Below, piece after piece: positions 56,990-64,000 of a stretch of 64,000 bases of DNA. The DNA is from Vibrio tubiashii ATCC 19109 (lineage in GTDB: Bacteria > Pseudomonadota > Gammaproteobacteria > Enterobacterales > Vibrionaceae), in contig NZ_CP009354.1 in the NCBI RefSeq assembly GCF_000772105.1, positions 620,001 through 684,000 of the forward strand, in the 5' to 3' direction. Position numbers and translations under genes: made by a program. Position 1 is the first letter of the stretch. The number at the start of each line of letters is the position of its first letter. A model generated the notes under the pieces. It did not search any database, was not told the origin of the DNA, and worked only from the letters and a program-made list of their open reading frames with translations.

Positions 56990-57895
56990 ATGAATAAGTG
57001 GCCTAGCCTCAAGCAGTTACACTATCTAATCACTTTGTATGAAACACGTCATTTTAGCGATGCTGCTGAAAAGTGTTTTGTTAGCCAGTCAACCTTAAGT
57101 AAAGGCATTCAAAATCTCGAAGAGCTGATTGGCTGTCCTCTCTATGAAAAGAAAGATAAGAAGAGCCCACTGGTTTTTACTCAGGCAGGAGAACTCGTTG
57201 TCCAGCAAGGGCGAGAGCTACTGGCTAAAGGGCAAGACTTAGTTGAACTCGGGCGTCTGTGCCAAGGGGATGAAATGGAAGGTCAACTTCGAGTTGGCTG
57301 TATTCCAACGATTGCTCCTTTCTTATTGTGCGATTTAGTTCAGGAAGTGAACCAGCGCTTCCCGCAACTCAACCTTCTATTAAGAGAAGACACCACCACT
57401 AATTTATTAGATGCGCTTCGTCACGGTGAGCTTGATGTGCTGATTTTGGCCTTACCGGTCGAGATTGACGGAATGGACAGCCGAATTGTCGGTAACGACC
57501 CTTTCCGGATGATCATCAGTCAAAACCAAGCCGATGCAATTCAAACACCGATTAAATATGCTGACTTGCCAAATGAGTTCGTCTTTCTATTAGAGAAAGA
57601 GCACTGTTTAACCGAGCATGCGGTATCGGCTTGTCAGTTAACCGATAAAGAAAAGATCAATCCGTTTTCTGCTACTAGCTTGCACACGCTAGTTCAAATG
57701 GTGGCAAACGGCATGGGCACGACGTTTATTCCGCAAATGGCGATTGATCATGGATTGATTGAAAACCAGAATTTGGTCGTAGTCGACGCGCCAGGGCAAC
57801 AGGCTCATCGCCATATCGGACTCGTTTGGCGACCAAGTTCGTCGCGTGTGAATACTTTTAATCAATTAGCAGATGTCGTGTCAGAGCTACTTTAG
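56990..57895 (+). CDS. oxyR2: OxyR2-type H2O2-sensing LysR regulator
   Basis: A protein of 301 residues with a LysR helix-turn-helix (about 6-65) and the OxyR redox domain. Cysteines at 206 and 215 (EHCLTEHAVSAC) have the 9-residue spacing of E. coli Cys199/Cys208. Residue 204 is Glu, where E. coli OxyR has Gly; this is the reported mark of Vibrio vulnificus OxyR2, with the same residue numbers. It is divergent from prx2. It should respond to low H2O2. Confidence 0.92.
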   Translation: MNKWPSLKQLHYLITLYETRHFSDAAEKCFVSQSTLSKGIQNLEELIGCPLYEKKDKKSPLVFTQAGELVVQQGRELLAKGQDLVELGRLCQGDEMEGQLRVGCIPTIAPFLLCDLVQEVNQRFPQLNLLLREDTTTNLLDALRHGELDVLILALPVEIDGMDSRIVGNDPFRMIISQNQADAIQTPIKYADLPNEFVFLLEKEHCLTEHAVSACQLTDKEKINPFSATSLHTLVQMVANGMGTTFIPQMAIDHGLIENQNLVVVDAPGQQAHRHIGLVWRPSSSRVNTFNQLADVVSELL

Positions 57896-57930
57896 CGATA
57901 AGTAGTAGCCATTAACTCTCAATATCCCGT

Positions 57931-57960
57931 AAAAAGCGCACTAGTTTCAGTGCGCTTTTT
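57931..57960 (+). terminator. Terminator of oxyR2
   Basis: AAAAAGCGCACT and AGTGCGCTTTTT form a 12-bp stem with a 6-base loop. Confidence 0.85.
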
Positions 57961-58189
57961 AGCATTTTATTCTGTTGGTGAACTTTAACTTGTAAAATTT
58001 TACAAAGAAATCTTGATGAAGCTTTCATTAAATTGTGAAATTTCACACTGTGAATTTTACAACTAGTCAAATTTACTCTGTTTGATCTCTTCGTTGCATA
58101 TCCTCTAAAAGCCCAGTTATCGCTAGGTTTCCTTTCTATTATTAATAATCAAACATCTGTTTGAAACGGTTTTACAGGTGTAATTTTAC

Positions 58190-58204
58190 TGTAATTAAAT
58201 TACG
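58190..58204. promoter_or_regulatory. HexR-like site before aceB
   Basis: TGTAATTAAATTACG matches the HexR motif TGTARTnnnATTACA with one change at the last base. HexR controls central carbon genes in many gammaproteobacteria, including the glyoxylate shunt in some. Confidence 0.55.
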
Positions 58205-58556
58205 TAACTACTTACATTTTGGTGATCGAAATCAATAGCTTGGAGCTGACCGAATAAAACTTTGAATTTAACGATTTGTTTACTTTAGGACTTTTACTCT
58301 AACGGATGTTGGTATAGTTTAAATGCAGGTCTTGTAAGACTTATGTCTAGATTGAAAAGCGAATTAGGCTCAGTCAATCTAACAACCAACGAAACAAAAA
58401 ATCAATCAAGTGATGGTCAATGTGGATGTTTGATTGTTGTTTGATAGTTACAAATGTAACTTGAAATAGACCAAGCAATACCTGAGTGACAGAAACTAAT
58501 TAAAGGTGAGTGAACAGCACCCAGTTTCAACACTCTGGATAGTTAAGGAAGAAATT

Positions 58557-60203
58557 ATGCTTGCCAACACACCAGATAGAGAAAAAACAACAGTAGAAGC
58601 CCAAGAAACCCTACTAACCGAAGGCATGCTTGATGTCACTGGTACCCTTTCACCAGAGCATCAGGCGATTTTCCCTGTTGAAGCCCAAACCTTTTTGTCT
58701 CTGCTGTGTGACAAGTTTGCTGGCCGAGTGGATGAGCTGCTGGCTACTCGTGAAGAGAAGCAAGCGCGCATTGACGCTGGCGAACTGCCGGATTTCCTTG
58801 AAGATACGCTAGATATCAGAGAAGGAAGCTGGAAGATCCAAGGGATTCCAAAAGATCTGCAAGATCGCCGTGTTGAAATCACAGGTCCTACTGACCGCAA
58901 AATGGTGATTAATGCACTGAATGCCAACGTAAAAGTGTTCATGGCAGATTTTGAAGACTCTTTGGCTCCCGCTTGGGATAAGGTGCTTGATGGTCAAATT
59001 AACCTGCGCGATGCGGTAAATGGCGACATCAGTTACACCAACCCGGTTAATGGTAAGCACTATAAGCTGGAACAAGATCCAGCCGTTTTAATCTGCCGTG
59101 TACGTGGTCTACATCTAAAAGAAAAACACGTGACATTTAACGGTCAGATTATCCCAGGGGCGCTGTTTGACTTTGCGCTTTACTTTTACAACAACTACAC
59201 CAGCTTGTTGAAAAAAGGCAGTGGCCCTTACTTTTATCTTCCTAAATTGCAGTCTCATCACGAAGCGAAATGGTGGAGCGACGTATTCCACTTTACTGAA
59301 GACTACTTTGGTTTAGACACTGGTACTATCAAAGCAACGGTACTGATAGAAACGCTCCCTGCGGTATTTGAGATGGATGAAATTTTGTTCTCTCTTAAAG
59401 AGCATATCGTAGGTCTAAACTGTGGTCGCTGGGACTACATCTTTAGCTACATTAAAACCCTAAAAAGACACCCCGATCGCGTGCTGCCGGATCGTCAGGT
59501 GGTGACCATGGACAAGCCGTTCCTAAATGCATACTCGCGTTTACTTGTTCGAACGTGTCACAAGCGTGGTGCTTTCGCTATGGGAGGGATGGCCGCCTTT
59601 ATCCCAGCGAAAGACCCACAAACCAATCAGCAAGTGCTCGATAAGGTTTATAACGATAAGTCACTGGAAGCGAGCAATGGCCATGATGGCACTTGGGTTG
59701 CGCACCCGGGCCTTGCCGACACAGCGCTGGTGGTGTTTGACCAAGCGCTAGGAGAGCGTACCAACCAGCTCAATGTCTCTCGTAGTCAAGATGCTCCGGT
59801 TACGGCAGAAGATCTGCTAGCACCGTGTGACGGAGCGATTACTGAGCAAGGCATGCGTCACAACATTCGTGTTGCGCTGCAATACATCGAAGCTTGGATA
59901 TCTGGTAACGGCTGTGTGCCTATCTATGGCTTGATGGAAGATGCCGCGACAGCAGAAATCTCTCGCGCTTCTATCTGGCAATGGATTCAGCACGGCAAAT
60001 CACTTGATAACGGGCAAACAGTGACCAAACCGCTATTCGAGCAGTACCTAATAGAAGAAATCGAAGTGGTGAAAAGTGAGATTGGCCAAGAGCGTTATGA
60101 CTCGGGTCGATTTGAACAAGCCGCCGAGCTAATGGCTAAGCTCACCACCAGTGATGAACTGACCAATTTCTTAACCGTCCCAGGATATGACTTCTTGGAC
60201 TAA
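58557..60203 (+). CDS. aceB: Malate synthase A AceB
   Basis: A protein of 548 residues from ATG 58557 with AAGGAAG upstream; the frame opens earlier at 58506 but that start has no clear site. It resembles E. coli AceB (533). The conserved NCGRWDYIFSYIK segment at about 290-302 carries the catalytic Arg region, and the catalytic Asp lies in the C-terminal part. It condenses glyoxylate with acetyl-CoA to malate. aceA follows 128 bases later. Confidence 0.95.
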   Translation: MLANTPDREKTTVEAQETLLTEGMLDVTGTLSPEHQAIFPVEAQTFLSLLCDKFAGRVDELLATREEKQARIDAGELPDFLEDTLDIREGSWKIQGIPKDLQDRRVEITGPTDRKMVINALNANVKVFMADFEDSLAPAWDKVLDGQINLRDAVNGDISYTNPVNGKHYKLEQDPAVLICRVRGLHLKEKHVTFNGQIIPGALFDFALYFYNNYTSLLKKGSGPYFYLPKLQSHHEAKWWSDVFHFTEDYFGLDTGTIKATVLIETLPAVFEMDEILFSLKEHIVGLNCGRWDYIFSYIKTLKRHPDRVLPDRQVVTMDKPFLNAYSRLLVRTCHKRGAFAMGGMAAFIPAKDPQTNQQVLDKVYNDKSLEASNGHDGTWVAHPGLADTALVVFDQALGERTNQLNVSRSQDAPVTAEDLLAPCDGAITEQGMRHNIRVALQYIEAWISGNGCVPIYGLMEDAATAEISRASIWQWIQHGKSLDNGQTVTKPLFEQYLIEEIEVVKSEIGQERYDSGRFEQAAELMAKLTTSDELTNFLTVPGYDFLD

Positions 60204-60331
60204 GTAAACCAATAACAACTCAACAATAACGTGAATGTTCTAAGGCAGAGATGGATGTACTGCCAAGGATAAAAGAAACATAGCGCCCATTTACCCACAT
60301 AAGAAGCGCTCATCAAAAGAGGGATAGACCG

Positions 60332-61645
60332 ATGACTAACTTAACTCGCCGCCAACAAATCGAAGCTCTGGAAAAAGACTGGGCTACTAATCCACGCTGG
60401 AAAAATGTTAAACGCCCTTACACAGCTGAAGAAGTCGTAGAACTACGTGGTTCAATGGTGCCTGCTAACACTATCGCTCAACGTGGTGCAGACAAGCTAT
60501 GGTCACTGGTCAACGGTGACGCGAAAAAAGGCTACGTAAACTGTTTAGGTGCTCTAACCGGTGGTCAAGCGGTGCAGCAAGCAAAAGCGGGTATCGAGGC
60601 AATCTACTTATCAGGTTGGCAGGTAGCGGCAGATAATAACACTGCATCAACCATGTACCCTGACCAATCGCTATACCCAGTGGATTCTGTACCTTCTGTG
60701 GTTAAGCGTATTAACAATTCATTCCGTCGCGCTGACCAAATCCAATGGTCTAACGGTAAATCGCCAGCGGATGAAGGGGGTATTGACTACTTCCTACCAA
60801 TCGTAGCGGATGCAGAAGCAGGCTTTGGTGGTGTACTTAACGCTTACGAGCTGATGAAGTCGATGATTGATGCGGGCGCAGCAGGCGTACACTTTGAAGA
60901 TCAGCTAGCGTCAGTGAAAAAATGTGGCCATATGGGTGGTAAAGTTCTTGTACCAACTCAAGAAGCGGTACAAAAGCTAGTAGCAGCGCGTCTAGCGGCA
61001 GACGTATCAGGCACAACAACACTTGTGATTGCGCGTACAGATGCGAACGCTGCAGACCTAATTACTTCAGACTGCGATCCATACGATGCAGATTTCATTC
61101 AAGGTGAGCGTACTCAAGAAGGTTTCTACCGAGTTCGTGCAGGTATCGACCAAGCAATCGCTCGTGGCCTAGCTTACGCACCATACGCAGACCTTATCTG
61201 GTGTGAAACAGCAACACCATGTCTGGAAGAAGCTCGTAAGTTTGCTGAAGCGATTCATGCTGAACACCCTGGTCAGCTATTGGCTTACAACTGTTCTCCT
61301 TCATTCAACTGGGAGAAGAACCTAGATGCTGAAACTATCGCGAAATTCCAGCAAGAACTATCGGATATGGGCTACAAGTACCAGTTCATTACACTGGCAG
61401 GTATCCACAACATGTGGTTCAACATGTTTGAACTAGCGCACGACTACGCGCAAGGTGAAGGTATGCGCCACTACGTTGAGAAAGTACAGCGCCCTGAGTT
61501 CCAAGCGGCTGAAAAAGGTTACACCTTCGTAGCGCACCAACAAGAAGTAGGTACAGGTTACTTTGATAAGATGACCAACACCATCCAAGGTGGTAACTCT
61601 TCAGTAACGGCTCTGACAGGTTCTACCGAAGAAGACCAATTTTAA
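60332..61645 (+). CDS. aceA: Isocitrate lyase AceA
   Basis: A protein of 437 residues. The catalytic Cys198 lies in KKCGHMGG, matching Cys195 of E. coli AceA. It cleaves isocitrate to succinate and glyoxylate. It forms the glyoxylate-shunt operon with aceB. The start follows GAGGGA. A long hairpin (61666-61701) and a terminator (61747) follow. Confidence 0.97.
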   Translation: MTNLTRRQQIEALEKDWATNPRWKNVKRPYTAEEVVELRGSMVPANTIAQRGADKLWSLVNGDAKKGYVNCLGALTGGQAVQQAKAGIEAIYLSGWQVAADNNTASTMYPDQSLYPVDSVPSVVKRINNSFRRADQIQWSNGKSPADEGGIDYFLPIVADAEAGFGGVLNAYELMKSMIDAGAAGVHFEDQLASVKKCGHMGGKVLVPTQEAVQKLVAARLAADVSGTTTLVIARTDANAADLITSDCDPYDADFIQGERTQEGFYRVRAGIDQAIARGLAYAPYADLIWCETATPCLEEARKFAEAIHAEHPGQLLAYNCSPSFNWEKNLDAETIAKFQQELSDMGYKYQFITLAGIHNMWFNMFELAHDYAQGEGMRHYVEKVQRPEFQAAEKGYTFVAHQQEVGTGYFDKMTNTIQGGNSSVTALTGSTEEDQF

Positions 61646-61665
61646 TCCCTAGCCACTGTTCCTAA

Positions 61666-61701
61666 CTAGCGAGTTAAAAAATGCAGGCTTTAACTCGCTA
61701 G
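61666..61701 (+). other. Long stem-loop after aceA
   Basis: CTAGCGAGTTAAA and TTTAACTCGCTAG form a 13-bp stem with a 10-base loop and no T-run. It lies 20 bases after aceA and may protect the 3' end of the mRNA. Confidence 0.55.
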
Positions 61702-61746
61702 ATTTGGGAATTGGTATTCTGTTAAGCATAAACTTTGACATGCTTT

Positions 61747-61771
61747 GAGCGGTGCAGACCGCTCTTTTTTT
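61747..61771 (+). terminator. Terminator of aceBA
   Basis: GAGCGGT and ACCGCTC form a 7-bp stem with a 4-base loop followed by seven T. It touches the stop of the convergent CBS gene. Confidence 0.8.
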
Positions 61772-62210
61772 ATTCTACTTCTTCTGGTTCAACTTCTTCT
61801 TGAAGTTCAAGTAAGTTGATAGCGATAGCAACAAAATCGCTGTCAGTGATAATTCCGACTAGGTGGCCTTTTTCCACTACCGGTAAGCAGCCTACCTTAT
61901 GTTTCTGCATGTAGATCGCACTCTCTTTTAATCCTGCTTGTGGAGAAACGGTCATGACACCCGTTTTCATAACTTCATATAGCGGTGTATCGAGAGTGAA
62001 GGATTGATTTTCTGGAATTTTTTGTAAGCTCGATTCTTGAGCGGCCAATACGTCACGTTGAGAAACCACGCCAAGCAAACACTTGTTCGCGTCGACGATA
62101 GGAACATGGCGAATATCTAGTGCTTCCATGGTGTGTTTTGCATCGGCAAGGTTATGTGAGCGTAGCAAGGTATGCGGATTACGCGTCATCATGTCTTCGA
62201 TTTTAATCAT
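61770..62210 (-). CDS. CBS-domain protein
   Basis: A protein of 146 residues with two CBS domains (about 1-60 and 75-135), including VPIVDANKCLLGVVSQRDVL and LPVVEKGHLVGIITDSDFV. Such pairs bind adenine nucleotides. There is no fused partner domain, and the C-terminus is acidic. GGAGGCAGCC precedes the ATG. The same CBS gene follows aceA in V. cholerae as I recall; its role is unknown. Confidence 0.88.
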   Translation of the reverse strand: MIKIEDMMTRNPHTLLRSHNLADAKHTMEALDIRHVPIVDANKCLLGVVSQRDVLAAQESSLQKIPENQSFTLDTPLYEVMKTGVMTVSPQAGLKESAIYMQKHKVGCLPVVEKGHLVGIITDSDFVAIAINLLELQEEVEPEEVE

Positions 62211-62621
62211 GGCTGCCTCCTGAGTTATTGTTGTTTATAACTAAGTAACCTTTTCTTTGGCAGTACCTTTAATCTTTGTCATCTACCCACTGTCGATATC
62301 GACGAAAGCTACTTAGGTATACCTTTAATATAGTAACTTTTGCGACTAGATATTGAGAGCTAGTTGGGTTTTTATTCCGATTTTTAGAAAAAGCTGTAGC
62401 GAAATATGAACAGCTTCCAGCAACGACTCAGAAGCATTGCCTACAAAGCGTTTTCATTCGCACGAAATTCGAATCTGATTACAATAATTCACATCTCTTT
62501 CCTTGCTATTGCGCGTGCGCAGAATATACTAGTCGGCTGCGAAAAACTCGTCGTCTGTTTGTGACAGAATCAGTTCGACTTCCATCACGACAAGATAAAC
62601 CACGACAAAAGATTTAGTAAC
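62211..62621. other. Gap before queA, with promoter
   Basis: This 411-base gap has no gene. TTGCTA (62503) and TATACT (62525) separated by 16 bases are a good sigma-70 promoter for queA, which starts about 92 bases downstream of the -10. Nothing else stands out apart from AT-rich tracts. Confidence 0.6.
62503..62530 (+). promoter_or_regulatory. Sigma-70 promoter of queA
   Basis: TTGCTA as -35 and TATACT as -10 with a 16-base spacer. Confidence 0.6.
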
Positions 62622-63674
62622 ATGCAAGTATCTGATTTCCACTTTGACTTACCTGATGAGCTGATTGCTCGTTATCCTCAGCCTGAACGTACTGCTAGCC
62701 GTCTGCTTCAACTGGATGGAAATAGCGGTGAGCTTAATGATGGCACCTTCACCGATGTACTGGATCAAGTACAAGCGGGTGACCTAGTGGTTTTCAACAA
62801 CACGCGCGTGATTCCAGCACGACTGTTTGGTCGTAAAGAATCAGGCGGTAAACTTGAGGTTCTAGTTGAGCGCGTTCTTGATGAAAAGAGCATTCTGGCC
62901 CACGTGCGCTGTTCTAAATCTCCTAAGCCGGGTTCAACCATTTTTATTGGTGAGAACGACGAGTATTCGGCACAAATGGTGGCACGCCATGATGCACTGT
63001 TTGAACTGAAATTTAATTCTGAGCAAAACGTTTTGGCGGTATTGGAAGAGATTGGTCATATGCCTCTTCCTCCTTATATTGACCGCCCTGACGAAGATTC
63101 AGATAAAGAGCGTTACCAAACGGTTTACAACGAAAAACCGGGCGCTGTTGCGGCGCCAACGGCAGGTTTGCACTTTGATGAGCCTTTAATCGAAAAAATC
63201 AAAGCGAAAGGTGCTGAGCTCGCTTACGTGACACTTCACGTTGGCGCGGGCACGTTCCAGCCGGTAAAAGTGGATAACATCAATGACCACCACATGCATG
63301 CGGAATATGTTGAAGTACCGCAACAAGTGGTAGAGGCGATTAAAGCAACAAAAGCGCGTGGCGGTCGCATCATCGCGGTAGGCACCACATCGGTTCGCTC
63401 TTTAGAAAGTGCCGCGCAAGATGCCATCAAGAAAGGCACTGAGCTTGTTCCTTTCTTTGGTGACACTGAAATCTTTATCTATCCAGGTTATGAGTACCAG
63501 CTAGTCGATTGTTTAATCACTAACTTCCACTTACCAGAGTCGACACTGATTATGTTGGTGAGTGCATTTGCTGGTTATGAAAATACGATGAACGCCTATA
63601 AACATGCCGTAGAGAACAACTACCGTTTCTTCTCGTATGGCGATTCAATGTTCATTAAAAAGAAAACGGTATAG
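62622..63674 (+). CDS. queA: S-adenosylmethionine:tRNA ribosyltransferase-isomerase QueA
   Basis: A protein of 350 residues of the QueA family, beginning [15 protein letters not shown] and containing [13 protein letters not shown] near 50-63, [10 protein letters not shown] near 177 and the [13 protein letters not shown] segment near 206. It adds the epoxycyclopentane ring to queuosine precursor in tRNA. tgt, the preceding enzyme of the same pathway, follows after 260 bases. Confidence 0.97.
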   Translation: MQVSDFHFDLPDELIARYPQPERTASRLLQLDGNSGELNDGTFTDVLDQVQAGDLVVFNNTRVIPARLFGRKESGGKLEVLVERVLDEKSILAHVRCSKSPKPGSTIFIGENDEYSAQMVARHDALFELKFNSEQNVLAVLEEIGHMPLPPYIDRPDEDSDKERYQTVYNEKPGAVAAPTAGLHFDEPLIEKIKAKGAELAYVTLHVGAGTFQPVKVDNINDHHMHAEYVEVPQQVVEAIKATKARGGRIIAVGTTSVRSLESAAQDAIKKGTELVPFFGDTEIFIYPGYEYQLVDCLITNFHLPESTLIMLVSAFAGYENTMNAYKHAVENNYRFFSYGDSMFIKKKTV

Positions 63675-63683
63675 ATTACTTTG

Positions 63684-63770
63684 AGAGATTCCTGATATCT
63701 CGTGCCTCGATTCAGGAATGACGGTTTTGTCATTCTATAGAGTGAGGAACGAGCGAGTAGGGAATCTCTT
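63684..63770. repeat. Palindromic intergenic repeat, copy 2
   Basis: An 87-base imperfect palindrome between queA and tgt: AGAGATTCCTGATATCTCG at the left and ...GGGAATCTCT at the right, with inner GGAATGAC and GTCATTC. It is the same family as the repeat at 37188-37286. Confidence 0.75.
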
Positions 63771-63827
63771 ATGTTCAGCATTGAGCTGAACGCAAACAAT
63801 TTACGAGTGCTAGCAGTAGGCTAGGAA

Positions 63828-63849
63828 GTAGAGTAATCGGATACTCTAC
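63828..63849 (+). other. Stem-loop in tgt leader
   Basis: GTAGAGTA and TACTCTAC form an 8-bp stem with a 6-base loop, about 85 bases before tgt. There is no T-run. Confidence 0.35.
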
Positions 63850-63934
63850 ATCTCGCATGGAAGGCGACCGCTCCTCATAGAGCTAAAAGCTCTGAACTTA
63901 ATGTCAGACTGTTTCTCTGACAACCGGAGGCTTC

Positions 63935-64000
63935 GTGAAGTTAAAATTCGATCTTAAGAAAAAAGACGGTGTTGCACGTCGTGGTCAACTGACCTTCGAA
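63935..64000 (+). CDS. tgt: tRNA-guanine transglycosylase Tgt (5' part only)
   Basis: The first 22 codons are visible, from GTG 63935 preceded by CCGGAGG. The start KLKFDLKKKDGVARRGQLTF matches the N-terminus of Tgt proteins. It exchanges guanine for preQ1 in tRNA, the step before QueA, and queA-tgt is the usual order. The gene continues beyond the window. Confidence 0.85.
   Translation, partial: MKLKFDLKKKDGVARRGQLTFE

Larger units (their letters stand above)
57896..58556. promoter_or_regulatory. Upstream region of aceB with palindrome cluster
   Basis: This 661-base gap has no gene. It contains the oxyR2 terminator (57931), TTGTAAAATTTTACAA at 57990-58005, TGTGAAATTTCACA at 58034-58047, TGTGAATTTTACA at 58049-58061 and a HexR-like TGTAATTAAATTACG at 58190-58204. 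It probably holds the regulated aceBA promoter. Confidence 0.6.

Noticed and set aside
58506..58556. Upstream start for aceB
   Set aside because: GTG at 58506 has no good ribosome site, whereas 58557 follows AAGGAAG.

Overview
The window is a stretch of a gammaproteobacterial chromosome, almost certainly Vibrio or a close relative. The best evidence is an OxyR2/Prx2 pair with the residue signature described in vibrios, the order prx2-oxyR2-aceB-aceA-CBS protein-queA-tgt that I recall from Vibrio cholerae, Leloir and ebg proteins very close to enterobacterial ones, and short palindromic intergenic repeats typical of vibrios. I see no rRNA, tRNA, CRISPR array, phage or transposase gene. Almost everything is ordinary chromosomal gene content.

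Layout: (1) 1-11440 is a tad (Flp-type pilus) operon on the + strand, read as AAA+ ATPase (cut by the window edge), rcpC/cpaB, secretin rcpA, a small lipoprotein, three pseudopilin-like genes (tadG, tadE, tadF), tadZ, tadA, tadB, tadC, tadD. The flp pilin and prepilin peptidase genes are not in view. (2) 11504-13681: chromate transporter chrA diverging from a LysR regulator. (3) 13723-39536: a galactoside and galactose region. It has a CUT1-type ABC importer split over two divergent transcripts, lacZ, a ygjK-like GH63 glycosidase with an AraC regulator, then ebgR-ebgA-ebgC-ygjI, then galETKM. It is interrupted by an EamA transporter, a DUF5329 protein and a TetR/metallo-hydrolase pair. (4) 39587-42582: a small gene broken by an in-frame stop, then ahpC and ahpF, each behind a copy of the same OxyR-type promoter. 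(5) 42590-48403: a MITE-like palindrome, a LysR regulator, a YdhF-like aldo/keto reductase, galR, ygjH, a gamma-glutamylcyclotransferase-like gene, and nnrS behind what looks like a NorR/sigma-54 promoter. (6) 48473-54654: glpK-glpR-glpD divergent from glpT. (7) 54811-57895: dapD, prx2 and divergent oxyR2. (8) 58557-64000: glyoxylate shunt aceB-aceA, a CBS-domain protein, queA and the start of tgt.

How it fits together: the ABC importer, LacZ and EbgAC would bring in and split beta-galactosides, YgjK would trim another glycoside, and GalETKM would take galactose to UDP-glucose and glucose-1-phosphate. Near-identical GalR-type operators lie before galE and in the ABC transporter divergent promoter, with weaker ones before ebgA and galR. 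This suggests one regulon with GalR and EbgR both encoded here. In E. coli ygjH, ebgR, ebgA, ebgC, ygjI and ygjK are neighbours; here the same set is present but dispersed over about 25 kb among gal genes. I found no clearly undescribed system. The most useful leads are regulatory: the shared sugar operators, the NorR/sigma-54 nnrS promoter, the duplicated ahp promoter, the HexR-like site and palindrome cluster before aceB, the repeated motif around the glp genes, and the nonsense codon in a conserved small gene.
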